Both the position numbers and the translations under genes were made by a program. This document shows positions 31,740 through 47,019 of a stretch of DNA of 64,000 nt, piece by piece. The stretch comes from Microcebus murinus. Its lineage: Eukaryota > Chordata > Mammalia > Primates > Cheirogaleidae. The notes beneath the pieces are model-generated. The model was not told the DNA's origin, searched no databases, and saw nothing but the letters and a program-made list of their open reading frames with translations. How positions within the stretch are numbered: the stretch's first letter is position 1; each line of letters begins with the position of its first letter. Where the stretch lies: NCBI RefSeq assembly GCF_040939455.1, contig NC_134110.1:102267001-102331000 (forward strand), read 5' to 3'.

Positions 31740-33290
31740 AGTTAATATATAAAGATTTTTATACAGTACATTACCAGATGAAAAAGTACATGTGGGGAGT
31801 TTTGGCAGAGAAGGGAGAATATAAATTGAGAAACATTTTTAAGCTCATGTATAAATGAAAAGGATCTAGGATAAAGGATCCAAACAATTTCAAAAAAGAA
31901 AAACATATTTAGAAGATTAACACTACCTGATTTAAAGACTTACTATAAAGCTACAGTAATTAAGAAAATAAGGTATTGTTGTAAAAATAGATTAATAGAT
32001 CAATAGAACAGAATGAAGAGTTCAGAAAAAGACCCACACATATAAGGACAACTGATTTGGAACAAAGATTCAAAGACAAGACAGTGGAGAAAGGATAGTC
32101 CTTTCAACAAATAGTGCTGGAACAAATGGATAACCATATGACAAACAATGAGGAGCTTTAGGCCATACTTTGCACTAAATATAAAAATTAACTCAAAATG
32201 GGCATAATATCTGATGTAAAATCTAAAATTACACAGTGTCTGGAAGAAAACAAAGGAGAAAATTTTTGATCTTCAATGAAGCTAAGATTCTTAAATATGT
32301 CAAAAGTACAAGCCATGGAAGAACAAACTGATAAATTGGACTTAATCCAAATTAAATCTTCTGCTCTTCAAAAGACAATGTAAAGAGAATGAAAGACAAT
32401 CTACAGACTGGTGGAAAATAGTTGCAAAGTTCATATCTGATAAAGGACTTTGATCCAGAATATTTTTAAAAATCACTCACAATTTATCAATACAAAAACA
32501 ATCCAATTTTTAAAAAGGCAAAAACCATGAACAGACTCTCGACTATAGAAAATAACTGAAAGGCAAATAAGTACATGAAAAGCTGCTCAACATTATACAT
32601 TATTAGGTAAATGCAAATGAAAACCTCTAAGAGATACTGCTACAACACCTCTTAGAATGGCTAAAATTAAAAGGACTAATGACACCAAGTGTTGTCAAGA
32701 ATATGGAGGAACTGAAATTTTCATATGCTGCTGGTAGGAATGTAAAGTGGTACAAACACTTTGAAAAATTGTTTGATAGTTTCTCAAAGAGGTAAATATA
32801 CATCTACCATGTAATCCAGTCATTCTACTACTAGGTATTTAGTGTGAAGACGAGGAAATATATGTTCATACAAAGTCTTATACATGAATGTTTACAGCAG
32901 ATTTATATCTAATAGCCCAAAACTGAAAACAACCCAAATGCCCATCAACAGGCTAATAGGTAAACTATAGCATATCTATGCAGTGGAATACAACTCAATA
33001 ATAAAAAAGACTGAAAATAGATATACACTGTAATTTAGATGAATCTCAAAATAATTACATAAAGCCAGACAAAAAGAGTACTTTCTATATGAATGTATTT
33101 ATATAAAATGCTAAAAAATTCAACCCAACTTATAGTGACAGAAATCAGGACAGTTTTGATTGGAAAAAGAGATGGGAAATGCAGGAGGGCAAGGAGAGAC
33201 AAGGGGTAGAATTTCCAAGGGACACAGGGACATTTATTGTACGTGGATTATAATATCTCAACAAAGCTATTTTAAAAATAACAGGAGACT
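31740..33290 (+). repeat. Old L1 3' half (sense)
   Basis: Order follows the L1 ORF2 carboxyl part: 'cacacatataaggacaactgatttgg', 'atagtgctggaacaaatggataacc', 'catgtaatccagtcattctactactaggtattt', 'gcccatcaacaggc', then 3' UTR. Many stops; inactive. Confidence 0.75.
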
Positions 33291-33787
33291 CTTAAAACGG
33301 AAGATGGCATTTGACTGCCTGACGCAAGAAGCTGAAACTGAGACCCCTGCATGCGAACAACTCCAGTGCAGAGAGCTCCAGAAAAGCTCCCTCCTGGGGG
33401 TTCAGAGGGCAGGAAAGGAAGATTATATTAATACTTAGCTTAGTTAAAGAGAACAAAATCCTACCCCAAAATGGGTACCTCAACCTTTATTCCTAATGAA
33501 TCTGGAGTCCAGATCTACACTACCCATTTGCTACAAGAATCCCATGCCCTGAAAACAGAATAAATACTGGTCTCCATTCAGAATAGCAGCCACAATTGTG
33601 AAGTTGGTTTTGTGTCTTTTCCATCATGTTTTAATACTTTTAATACCATTTTTGCACCCAAAATATATTTATAATATTGCTTTGAGGATTTTAAACATTT
33701 ACATAAATGTTATCATCATCCAGGTGTGTTTCTGCACTTGGTTTTTATCCAGATTTATCTATTTAATGCATTACTTAGCTCTGCTTT
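33291..33787. other. No gene seen
   Basis: Unique sequence between L1 and Alu. Short frames only. Confidence 0.5.
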
Positions 33788-33957
33788 TTTTTAAATTTAT
33801 TTTTTGAGACATAGTCTAACTCTGTTGCCCTGGCTAGAGTGCCATGGCGTCCTCCTAGCTCACAGCAACCTCAAACTCCTGGGCTCAAGCAATCCTCCTG
33901 CCTCAGCCTCCTGAGGAGCTGAGACTACAGGCATGTGCCACCATATCCGGCTAATTT

Positions 33958-34000
<43 letters not shown>

Positions 34001-34167
34001 TTAGTTGTCCAGATAATGTCTTTCTATTTTTTTTTTTTTTTTTTTTTAGTAGAAACGGGGTCTTGCTCTTGCCCAGACTGGTCTCCAACTTCTGAGCTCA
34101 AATGATCCTCTCACCTTGGCCTCCTAGAGTGCTAGGATTCCAGGCATGAGCCACCATGCCCAGCCTT
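33788..34167 (-). repeat. Alu SINE (antisense) with expanded TA linker
   Basis: Antisense Alu dimer: 'gagacatagtctaactctgttgccc' through 'caggcatgagccaccatgcccagcc'. The middle carries a (TA)n tract (about 33960-33998) and a T21 run (34028-34048), both expansions of the A-rich linker. Confidence 0.88.
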
Positions 34168-36129
34168 TGTTGCCTTTCTAAATTCTTTAAATGATTGTTT
34201 AGATTGTCACTTTTTACTTATTCTTCTATCTATTTGCCTCAAAGTACCAAATCACCTATTCTTGAAATTCAGATCAGTGTAAGTCAGATCTAAAATATTT
34301 GTCATTTTCATAATTTCTTTTTCACCCATACATTATTGGGAAGTTTAAAAAAAAATTAGGTCACATGCGTTTTGGCTGGTGATAGTATTAATTACAATAA
34401 TAATGATAATTATTAGAATGACCTTTCGGTATTGTTTGAGGATTAAAAGAAACCAAATATACAATACTTAGAATGGCATATAATACTAGAGAACTTGATA
34501 AATATTATCTATTGTTATGAAAGAAACTCTCTCTAATCTCATCTTCTCCCATTTTCACCTTATTTATTTTGCTCCAGTCATATTAGCCTTCTTTGTGACC
34601 TCAAAATTATAAAACTTATTTCTCCCTTTGCAAAGACCTGGAGGTAGAAATAAGTTTCCTTATTAGCGTTCCTCTGCCTAGGACTCTCTTCACTTCTGTC
34701 ACACATGGCCTTGTCCCCAGTGGTTGCTGAGGAGGGCTGTAGAGTCTGTCCTCACCACGTCCAGATGTGCAAGCTTGCAGAAATTATGTAACCTTTCGGT
34801 GTCTCAGGTTTTCCATCTCATAGAGAGCTTTGAGGATTTAATGATAAAATATGGAAAGTATTAATAATAGTGCCTTGATAATAGTAAGCATTCATTACAT
34901 GTTTGCTTTTGCTGTTATTTATATTATTATATGAGGAAATTTAGACAGAATAAAATTAAATCACTTATCCAGAGTAACACATTGAATTGGTGTCATATGC
35001 GGAACTGGAAAACTTGCTCTTTTTTTCCATCAAAGCCACCATGTCATTTCTTGGGGAAGATCGGATGAGATCCACCTCTGTCTTGATGTTCCTTCCTACC
35101 CTCAGAAGTAAAGCACTGAAAGCCCAGTGTAGATTTTGACCTTTCCCATACATGTTGTGTCTGATAATGCCTTTAAGATACATAGGCAAGTCACCACATT
35201 AGATGATGTTGTCTAACAATACTAATAGGAAAATCCAGGAAAAACGGTAAATTCAAAGTCTGATACATCATTTTGCCAAGGCATTGAAGTTCTGTGTCAT
35301 GAAACGTGCGAAGCAAAAACAACTGGGAGACGTCTGGTTTCAGTTTGACATCATAAGAGTCACTGACATCCTCACAAGAACAAAGCTAGACTCTGAATAT
35401 CATGAAGTCGTTTCAGATCCACCCCAGAGCTAAGGCTGGAGGGCAAGCCACAGCCTGAAGCGTGGAGAGACAGGCGAATACAGAGAATCGTAGCTGGCAG
35501 GGAGCAGAGCCAACAGAGGCCAGCAGCTGGATGCTTGAAGGATAACTGACTGACTGCTGAAGAATAAGCATGGACTAGATTGAGAGATGAAGACTCCTGG
35601 GGCACAGCCTTGGAGTCCCCCATGCTTTCATCAGTGTCACCACCGGGAGTCCCACCAGGTTCTCACTGTCACTACCACAGAAAAATTTTCTCAGGCTTCC
35701 TGTAGGCTGAGGGTAACTATTTTGAAATACACTGAGAGCTTCTGTTCTCCTTAACAAAGACCTGCCCTCAAGGGAAACTACTTTACTGGCCTAACCCATG
35801 TGGGGTAAGGGAAATACCCAATTCCAGCCTCTTCTAACCTTCATCATTGGGAAAGGGAAATACAACTCCAGCCCTGCAGCCTTCTTGTCTCACCCGAGGG
35901 GCTGGGGAAAGCTGAGAGGCACTCGTGAAGGTCACAGTCCATGTGTAAAGGCCAACTGAAGGACAGAGATCTAGCCAGAGAACTGTAGAATGCCTCTTCT
36001 CTATAGGTTACTACCATGCCAGTGAAGCTTCTGTATAACAGGGAAATACAACAGAAAGAATTGCCTGTCTCAGATGTTATTTAAGAAGAGGTCACTGGGG
36101 AAACCCAAAGATAACAGGGGAGACAAAAA
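34168..36129. other. Unique stretch with one MIR
   Basis: A MIR-like fragment lies at about 34740-34900 ('gaaattatgtaacctttcggtgtctcaggttttccatc'). The remainder has no recognised repeat, gene or RNA; reverse frames at 35372-35757 lack domains. Confidence 0.45.
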
Positions 36130-36413
36130 CAAGGACGTGAAAAGAAATTTAGTCTCTGGCACCCACAGCTACAACAAAGAGGGAGCACAATTTACCTCCT
36201 ATCCAGATTAGGCATAAAACTTCAGTAACCAAAATTTCTTTTATAAATACATCACATCTGTATTTTAACAAAAAATTCCAATGCATGCTAAAAGGCAAAA
36301 CACAGTCTGAAGAGACAAAACAAGCATCAGAATCCACCTCAAATATAGCAGAAATTTTGGAACTAAAATATCAGACTGGGAATTTAATTATAATTAATAT
36401 GCTAAATGCTCTG

Positions 36414-36783
36414 TCTTAGTTCAGGATGCTATAACCGACTATTGATACTATAGATGGGGTGGCTTAAACAACAAAAATTTATTCCTCACAGTTCTGGAAG
36501 CTGGAGGTCTGAGATCAGCATAGTTGGGTCCTAGGTGAGGACCCTCATCCTGTTTGACAGGTGGCTGACTTCTTGCTGTATTTTTACATGGGAGACAGAG
36601 AGAGTGAGAGAGAGAGAGAAGGAGAGAGAGAGATCGATCTCATTCTCTACTTATGAGGACATTAATCCCTAACCCTCATAACCTAAGTACCCCAAAGTCC
36701 CCTCCTCCAAATACCATCACATTGGGTATTAGGTATTCAACATGTGAATGGGGAGCAAGGACACATGCTCCAATCTATAGTAG
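36414..36783 (-). repeat. Solo MaLR LTR (antisense)
   Basis: Reads as the reverse complement of an MST/MLT1-type LTR: 'ggcttaaacaacaaaaatttattcctcacagttctggaagc', with 'catcacattgggtattaggtattcaacatgtgaa' near the other end. It contains a (GA)n stretch (36596-36634). L1 sequence resumes on both sides. Confidence 0.8.
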
Positions 36784-38868
36784 GCTCTAATGGACAAAGT
36801 AGACAACATGTAAGAACAGATGAGTAGTATAAGTAGAGACATAGAAACACTACCAAAGGAAATGCTAGACATCAAAAACACTGTAACAGAAATAAAGAAT
36901 GCTTTGATGGGCTTATCAGTAGACCAGATATCCCCAAGGAAAGAATCCATGAACGTAAAGATATGTTAATAGAAACTTCCCAAACTGAAATGCGAAGAAA
37001 AAAAGAAATTTTAAAAATGGAACAGAAAATTCAAGAATTGTAGGACAACTACAAAAAGTATAACCCATACATAATGGGAATGCCAGAATGAGAAGAAAAA
37101 GAGAAAGGAAGAAATATTTGAAGTATTTTAAGTATAATGCCTGCGAATTTCCCAAAATTAACAATAAACACCAAACCGTAGAATTAGAATGCTCAGAAAA
37201 CAACAAGCAAGATAAATACCAAAATATCTGCAACTACACATGTCATATTCAAAGAAAAGGAAACAAAGAAAAAGAAAAAAAAGTTGGAAGAAGTCAGACC
37301 AAAAGAACACTTTGCTTATAGAGGAACAAGGATAGGGATGCATACAAGAAGAATTAATGTATTGGAAGTACAAACCCACCAGCCTAGATTTCTATATCTA
37401 GCAGCATTATCCTTCAAAGGGGAAAGAAAAAAAAAAAAGAAAGAAAAAACCAAAAATTGATGAATTTGTTGCCAGTAGACCTGCCTTGCAAGAAATGTTA
37501 AAGGATTTGACTTTTACCTTCCAAAGAATAAAAAATAAAGAAATGTTAAAGGAAGTTCTTCAATGAGAAGAAAAATAATGTAGGGCAGAAACTTGGATTT
37601 TCATAATTTAAAAAAGCATGTTAGAGAAGAAATAAATGAAAGTAAAATAAAACTTTTTATTTTTCTTATACTTAATTGATCTACCAGATAACTATTTTAA
37701 GCAATGCTAAGAACATTGTATGGTGATTATAGCTTATGTAGAAGTCAAGTTAATGGCAGAAATGCTATGAAGGACAGGACGGAGGAATTAGGAATATTTT
37801 GTTATAGAGTACCTACGCTACCCATGAAGAGTTACAATGTGATTTGAAAGTGGATTTAGATTAGTTGTAAAGGGATATTCCAAACTCTACAGCAACCTCT
37901 AAAATTCTTTAAAAGAACTATAATTGATATGCTAGGAGAGAAGAGTAAATGGAATTATATAAAATGTACAATTAAAATCAGACAAAGCAGAAAAGAGTGG
38001 AAAACAAACAAACAAAGAAAAAGAATAAGGGCAAATAGAAAGTTACAAATATGGTAGATATTAATCCAGCTATATCAATAATCACTTTAAATGTGAATAG
38101 TCTAAATATGTCAATTAAAAGACAGAAACTGTCAGAGTGGATAAAAAAAGATCTAACTATATGTTGTCTGTGGGAAACACATTTAAATATAAACACGCAG
38201 ATAACAATCTGTGTAAAGCGAAGTAGTACAAGGATGGAGAAAGATATCATGCTAGCATTAATCAAAAGCAAGCTGGAATACCTATATTAATTTCAAACAA
38301 AGCAGATTTCAGACCAAGGTATATTATTAGAGAGAGAGAGGGGGGCATTACATAATGATAAAGGGGTCAGTCTTCCAAGAAGGCATAACAATCCTGGATT
38401 CATATGCACCTAACCACAAGGTGTCAAGGTATGTAAGGTGAAAACTAATGAAACTACGAAGAGAAATAGACAAATCCACTATTATAGCTGGAGACGTCAA
38501 CACCCACCTTTTTGGAATTGCCAGAAAAAATAGGCAGAAAATCAGTAAGGATGTAGTCGAACTGAACAACACCCTGAATAAACTAGATCTAATTGATATT
38601 TACAGAGTACTTCATCCAAAGGAGAATACACATTCTTTCAAGCTCACAGGAGATATTTACCAAGATAGACCACATTCTGGGCCCTAAAATATACCTTAAC
38701 AAATTTAAAAGAATAGATACAATATAAATTTTTCTATAAGCCCACAATGGAATTAAACTAAAAATCAGTAACAATAAGATTGCTAGAAAATCCCAAAATA
38801 TTTGAAGATTAAATAACACATAAGTCAAAGAAGGAGTCTCAAGAGAAATTTAAAAATATGTTGAATTA

Positions 38869-39505
<637 letters not shown>

Positions 39506-42243
39506 CTACAACCTCTTCCAGAAAATAGAAGCAGCAAAATCACTCCCTAATTCATTCTATGAGGCTAGCATTACCCTAATTCCAAAACCTGATAAAGACA
39601 TCACAAGCAAAAGAAAACAACACACCAGTATTTCTCATAAACATAGGTGCAAAAATCCTCAACAAAATATTTACAAACTGAATTCAATAATGTATAAGAA
39701 GCATTATATACTGTGACCAAATAGGATTTATTCTAGGTATGTAAGCTGGGTTTAACATTTGAACGTTGATTAATGAAATCCATCACATCAACAGGCTGAA
39801 GAATTACATGATCATACCAATAGATGTGGCAAAAGCATTTGACAAAGTCCAACCCCATTCATGATTTAAAAAAAAAAAAACTCTCAGCAGAAATAGTAGA
39901 GAACTTCATCAACTTGATAAGGAACATTTACAGCAAAAAACAAAACCCCAAAACCAACAACAACAACAACACCCTGCAGCTAACACCATATGGACAGTGA
40001 GGAACTGAATCCTTTCCCTCCAAGATCAGGAACGAGGCGAGGATGTCCCCTCTCACCACTCTTATTTCTTAACCAATATCATATTGGAAGTCCTAAGTAA
40101 TGAAATAAGATTTAAAAAGGAAATAAAATGTATATAGATTGGTAAGGAAGAATTAAAACTGTCATGGTTCACACATGACATAATTGCCTAACAGAAAATT
40201 CCAAATAATCAACAATGACATAAAAACAATTATAGTGAGGTTGCAGGATACATGTTCATACTTAAAAGTCTATTTTTTTCTATATACCACTAGTGAACAA
40301 TTGAAATTTGAAATTAAAAATACAATGTAGTCTAAATTAGTATTAAAGAATGAAATGCTTATGCAGAGATCTAACAAAATATGTACAAGATCTATATGAG
40401 GAAATTACAAAACTCTGATGAAATAAATCAAAGAAGACCTAAATAGAGATATATTCTTTGTTCATGACTAAGAAGACTCAATATTGTTAAGCTGTGAATT
40501 CTTCTCAACCTGATCTATAGATTCAATACAATTCCAAATAAAATCCCTGCAAATTATTTTGTGTATATCACAAAATTATTCTGAAGCTTTCATAGAAAGG
40601 TAAAGACCCAGAATGGCCAACACAATCCAGAAAAAGAATAAATCAGACTAATATTACCTGACTTAAAGATTTACTATAAAGCTTCAGTAATCAGTATAGT
40701 GTGATACTGGTGAAAGAGAATACAAGCAGATTAATAGAGCACAACAGGAAGCCCAGAAATAGACCTACACAAAGATAGTCAACTTATCGTTGAATAAGAA
40801 GCAAAGAAAATTTGAGTGAGAAATGATAGGGTTTTTAACAAATGATGTTGCAACAACAGACATCCACATGCAAAAAAAAAATCAAGACACATTTTTACAC
40901 TTTTTATTTAAAATAATTCAAAATGAATCATAGACTTAGCTATGCAAAACTATACAATTTCTAGACGAGATAACATAAGAGAAAATCTAGGTGACCTTGG
41001 GTTTAGCAATGACTTTTTACATACATCTTCAAAAGTACAGTTCCTAAAAGAAAAAATTGATCAGTTGGATTCGATTAAAATTGAAAACTTATGCTCTACA
41101 AAAGACAGTGCAAGAGAATGAAACCACAAGCCACAGACTTGGAGAAAATATTTTCAAAACACATACCTTTTAAAGAACTCATACCCAACATATACAAAGA
41201 AGTCTTAAAACTCTATAAAAAGGGGGGGGGGCAAAAACTCTGGACAAACATCTCAAGACAATATAAAGATGGCAAATAAGCATATGGGAAGATACTCAAC
41301 AAGTATGTCTTTAGGAAGTTGTAAAATAAATGACAAGATATAGCTATACGTCTAATCTAGTGGCTAAAATCCAAAGCACTGACAACACCAAATGTTGGCA
41401 GAGAGAAACTCTCATTCGTTGCTGCTGAGAATGCAAAATGGTTCAGTCACTTTGGAAGACAAATTGGCAGTTTCTTACAAATCTAAACAAAGTCTTACCA
41501 TATAATCCAGTAACTACGCTCCTAGACATTTAGCCAAATGAGTTGAAAATGTATGTGCAGACAAAACCTGTACATGAATGTTTATGGCAGCTTCATGTAT
41601 AATTGCCAAAAGTCAGCAGCACCCAAGATGTCCTTCAATAGCTGACTGGCCAAACTATGGTATCCGGTTTATTTATTCAGTGATAAAAAGAAAAGATATC
41701 AACCCATCAGAAGACATGGAGGAAACTTAAATGTATATTGCTTAGTGAAGGAAGCTAGTCAGAAAAACCTCTAGCCTGTATAATTCCAACTATGTGACAT
41801 TCTGGAAAAACAAAACTATAGAGACAGAGAAAAAAGTCAATGATTTCAGGGTGTCGGGGGCCCAGGCAGCCAGAGAGCAGGGGGGATGAGTAGGTGAATA
41901 GGTAATGCACAGGAGACTTTTAGGGCAGTGAAACTATTCTGTATGGTTCTACAATTATGGGTATGTAATTTTATATGTTTTTCAAGACCTGTAGAACTGC
42001 ACAGCACAAAATGTAAACCCTAACATAAACTATGGGCTATAGTTAATAATAATGTATCAATATTGATTCATCAATTGTAACAAATACACACACTTGTTTA
42101 AGATGTTAAGGGTAGGAGGAACTGTATGTGAGGATAGAGAATTGAGGGGGGACTATATGGGAATTCTCTGTATTTTGTGCACAATTTTTCTGTAAACCTA
42201 AAAATGGTTTCAAAAAATAAAAGTCTACTAAAAAGAAAAAAAA

Positions 42244-45200
42244 ATTCAAAGTCCTTTACAGAAATTATAAATGTGATTAAATTAATGAGTTGTTATAAAA
42301 CACAGTGACCTTAAAATTAGATATATGAGAAGGCAGTCCATATCATTTATGTTGTCATACTTTCACTGATTTTTGTGGCACTAGAATTAAGTGCCATAAG
42401 GAATGAATTCCAAGAAAAATGTTTTAAATTTATTGACCAATCAAGAATTGTTAAAATGAAATCCCTCTCTAATTGCTTTATTATATTCCATTTCAGTGCC
42501 AAGTCAACATTTAATTTAAAATACAGAATATATTTATGTAGTTTTTATAATTATAATTAGGGTATAATAATGGCTTATGTTTCTTTCATGAGAACCAATG
42601 GAAACAGAAGTTTGATAAGTAACTAGCCAGTTTTAGGCTAAACATTTCCCTTAGGAAATTATCAGTTATTCTGCTGATGGCCAATCTCCTGCGTTCACTG
42701 CCAGATTTAAGCCTCGTGGCACCTCCAACCAATTGCCTCAGGGTGCCCAGTTGTAAGGAAATGACCTTTTCCAATCCAGGCAAACCATGTTCTGTTTTTG
42801 CTATTTCTGAGGAATGAGTCCCCTATAGTCAACTGTTATTTTTCTAATGTTAATACATCATATTTTTACTTATAAAATTTAAGATGGAGGTTAAAACAGA
42901 TGAAAAACCACTCCAATATGAGTCTGTTTATACAGCTTAGAAAGATAAGATGATGAACACAAATGAGTCAAGAGAGCACGAAGCGTGTCTTCGCACGGGA
43001 ACCCTGTGTGCCAGGAGCATCATTAAGCCTGAGTGATGGACGATAAAGGTGCTGGCAGCCCAAAGTGGCAGGACAAAAATGTGTGCACAATGTGGCTCTG
43101 TTTACACAGATGTTCTCTGGAAGACATTTCACATAATAAAATAAGTTGCAACATTTATCTGAGTTCATTTTTTTGAAATAAAGCTACTTAGTACTGCATG
43201 GTTATTACTGTTTAAAAATAAAATGCTTTTGATGACACTAAACAGATGACAGCACTTTCCAATTTCTGCACATTGGGCTTCTGAGGGCTGCACTAAGGGA
43301 AAAAACGATCAGAGCAAAGTGGTCATGAGTTTATTAATCAAATCCCAGGAAAAAAACTGATTCCTCTTCACTATATTAGAAGGCAGATCAGTAGCACACA
43401 GACTCGTGTAACAATAGTTTAAATTCTTCAAATGCAGCCCCTACATGGACAACGCCACAGCCAACCAAATCATGGTGAACTGGGTGTTAGTGCAAACCGG
43501 TGAGTGAAAACCAAATCATGGTGAACTGGGTGTGAGTGCAAACCGGTGAGTGAATCAATCACCTGTGCGAGACGGGTGGGTGAATCAAACCGGTATGAGG
43601 CGAGACGCTTCTCTGAGTGGGCCGGCTCACCAGGACTTGATTCAACAGAACTTACGCTGTAATCTTTAATTTGATGTTGGGTTTCTTATCAGTTTTACTT
43701 TTTCTTTCATCAAGCCAGTGATAATATTTCCAGAAGTTTATAATTGTTCCATTTAAATTCCTGTGGTGTAGTTTATTTATCTGCCTCACTTCTTCCACTA
43801 ATAGTAGCCTCGAGCAGTTCTAATTTCTCAGTCAGCTCCCTCTAGTAGTAGTCTAATAATTCATTTTCTTTAGTTCCTGATGGCCTGGTTAAAGTTCTAG
43901 CAGAATTGCCTAGAAGAAAATATTACCAAAATGTTGTCTGAGAGTCATCCGGCTCGGAGTGTGGAGGAATGTACAGCACAACCAACAGTCACGAGTAACT
44001 AGAATCTGTAAGGCGATGAATGCACAGGGCACCGAGAAACACGACAGTGAGAAGGCAGATATTGTATGGGGCAAAGTGTTCTACAAGATCACAGTAGACA
44101 GGAAGCGAAAAATGGTAAAGCAAAGTAAGTTAAGGCTAAATAAGTTCCTTACAGGTCCTTTCAGAATCTTCAGCATGATAATATGAATCAGGAAAGTCCC
44201 AGACCAACAGCTATAGCAAAATCCCTTAGACTTACGTTACCTAAAACACTTCCTCGTGGAGATGCTTCCGAAGGGCTAGTATTGTTCAGAACATACTTTT
44301 AAAAACACCACGCAGAATAAAGTACAGAATAAAGGCAAAGTAGTGTTCAGGCAAAGTTTTGTGGAAGTCCATAAAAAGGAATTGTTCTTGAAAACTGGGG
44401 AGAATTAGCAAAAGTGTCATTGAGGACATGGTGTTGCCGCTGATCTCTGAAGGGTATAAAACACAAGGATAAGGACAGTCCTGGCTGAAGAGAAATCTTG
44501 AGCAAAGGAGTGAAGATAAGTGTGCGGTTTTCCATGAAGAGAGAGCAACTGTGGCTTTTCTATTCTAAGAGACTATTCTAAGAGGAGGATGGCACCATTT
44601 ATCAGCAACAGGAAAAAAGGAAAATGAGCAATTTGGCCAGAAAGAGCTGGAAGAGGAAGGGAATGGAATACAGAAGACACCGGTAAAAAACTATTTTAGA
44701 CTTGTTAAATTTGTGATGAAGAAGTTCCTGGTAAAATATTCAAGAGAAAATTGGAAATCTGATCCTATAGATTAGAAGAAATTCCAGAAGAGACAATAAG
44801 ATCTGGGGCATCTTTTCTTATAAGCAATATCCAAATATATGGGAATAGACAAATTCGCCTATTAGAGATCAACCCTTGGTGACATTAATCATGTATCTCA
44901 GAAAGCAAATTACTTGATGAAGGTATAAAACTCAAGACCACCTGTATTGTGACAAAGAATAAGGTTTCTGACCCTAAAATATGTATCTTAAAGATAAAAC
45001 AACTGAGTTTATACCTTCAAAAGTACAGCACAAGTAGTAAGCCCTCAAAAGTTATAGTAAAATTTAACCCTAATTCTTTGATTTCTCAGACATCTTTCAT
45101 GTTATTTGAAAGAAAATGAGTCTGCTTTGTATGGACTGACAGATGGCCAGAAGTTTTAATCTACATTCATTCATGGGCAGTAGCTAGTGGGTTGGCTGAA

Positions 45201-45305
45201 AGGTGAGGAATGTGGAAAGGACAGGACGAAACTGGTGACAGGAAGGTTTGGGAAAGAGGTATGTGGGTTTTCAAAATAGACATAAACTGTGAGTATATTT
45301 ATGTC
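42244..45305. other. Long unique stretch, no gene recognised
   Basis: Contains the 46-bp tandem duplication at 43463-43554. Otherwise mixed AT-rich DNA, with short frames (for example 42586-42783, 43959-44186) lacking domains. Confidence 0.45.
43463..43554. repeat. Tandem duplication of a 46-bp unit
   Basis: Two adjacent copies starting 'aaccaaatcatggtgaactg' and ending 'ccggtgagtga', differing at only one or two bases. Similar 'gtgaatca' and 'aaccggt' pieces recur until 43600. Confidence 0.85.
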
Positions 45306-45790
45306 TGTATTAGTTACCAACTGCTGTGTATCTAATTATCACCCAAAAAACTAGTGGCTTAAAATAACAATGCGGTAATGGCTTAGCTGGATCCTCTGTT
45401 TCATGGTCTCATAAAATAGCAATTAAGGTGTCAACCAGGCTGCAGTCTCAAATGAAGGCTCAACTGGGAAAGGATCCACTTCCAGTCTCACTTCTGTGGT
45501 TGCTGGAAAGATTCAGATTTCTGAATCTGAAGGCCTCAGTTGGCCAGAGGTCACCCTTTATTCCTTGGCAGGTGGCCTCACTCTCCATGAGGGCAAGTCA
45601 GCAAGAAGAGCCCGAGAGAGAAGGCCAGTAAAAGGAAAGTCAAGGTCTTTTATGGCCTAATCTCAGAAGTGCCATGGCATCACTTTTGCCATATTTTATT
45701 TCCTAGAAGCAAGATTCTAGGTCCAGTCCACACCCAAGGGAAGGGAATTACACAAGAGCACCAATCCTGGGAAGCAGGCATCATCAGGAA
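45306..45790 (-). repeat. Old LTR-like repeat
   Basis: Order 'tattagttaccaactgctgtg', 'ctagtggcttaaaataacaa', 'tggcttagctggatcctctg', 'gctgcagtctcaaatgaaggctc', 'atcacttttgccatattttatt', 'aagggaagggaattacacaag' matches a widely dispersed mammalian LTR-like repeat in antisense. Exact family not assigned. Confidence 0.55.
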
Positions 45791-47019
45791 CCATTCCAGC
45801 AGGCCGCTGACCACAGTGTCCCAAATACACACGTGTCAAAGGGCATCCCTTGCAGGGCAGGCTCTCAGCAATCGGGTGCACAAAGTGTGAGCTCTGTGCG
45901 TGGCAGTCAACCTCTTTCCCCAGCACTCTGGGACCCAACAGCACAGCATCCGTGGTAAGGGAGACAGAGGCATTTTATGGGCTCGACAACACGGACTTCT
46001 TACAAGGCTGACCTGGCAGGCGCTGCTGCCAAATGCCTGTTCCGCCTCCGGCAGAGAGGAATGCTCGAGCCCCAGAGGTGGAACAATTCTGCTGCAGACT
46101 GATTACGTTGGAGGCTCAACGTGGAGACTTACCATGGAGGAGTTAGAGATTCATCCTCACTGATGTCGACTTACAGACTAGTCCTTAGGTAGCAGAACTG
46201 TCAGTGGAAGATGACCGAATCTGAGGAGTTGCTATGTGGCCCGAGACAGTTGCAGTGGCGTTGGGACTGTGCTCCTCCTCACTTGGGAAAAGGGTGAGAA
46301 TGTCTGCACTTGGAGGAAGGACGGACTCATCTTGTTGGGTGAAATCATAAAGGTCTTCAATCGCACGGAAGGTTGCATGTGTGGGGAAAGGCGCACGCGG
46401 ATGCCCTGGTAACCACGGGGTAGACGGTGCTCGCTGTCCATTCACTGCCTCTGGGCACCGAATCTACCTTTCTTCACCCTGCGTTGCAGTATAATAGTGA
46501 GGCCTGTATGTAAATATTTCTCCTTTGCCAGCTGACAGTGTCGGACTTTATGGGTAGAAGGCATTGGAAGGACTCTACAAGGTCAAAGCAAAGGGAGTAG
46601 CTTCTTTCCCTGATTCCAGTAGGCTTTTTCCTAGCATGTGGCTGCCACACTCACTGAGTTTCTCTGCTCCAGCAGTTCACTTCTTGTGGAGCTGCAGCCT
46701 GTGTTCTTGAGAAAAGTGTCCTCATCCCTGGAAGGTGGCATGTGCTCGGGGCAGCCACTGCCTCTGTGATGAGGTCAGCCTGCAGCCTCAGGGACGGCCT
46801 GTCTCTAAGCTATTCATTCATTCCTTGTTTACGCTATCTTAGGCCTGCTTCCTTCAGTTGCTCTTTCTGCATTCCTTAGAGTCCTTTTTATAAAAACCTC
46901 TTTTAGTAGTTTAATAGTTTTTCTCATTAGTACATCTTAATAGGGAATGTCCCCTAGGGGGCAAAGTGACCCCAAGTTGAGAACCACTGCTCCAGAGCCT
47001 GCATCTCACAGCCCCTAAT
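45791..47019. other. No gene seen
   Basis: Unique, moderately GC-rich DNA. Short frames at 45900-46163 and 46185-46445 have no recognisable domain. Confidence 0.45.
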
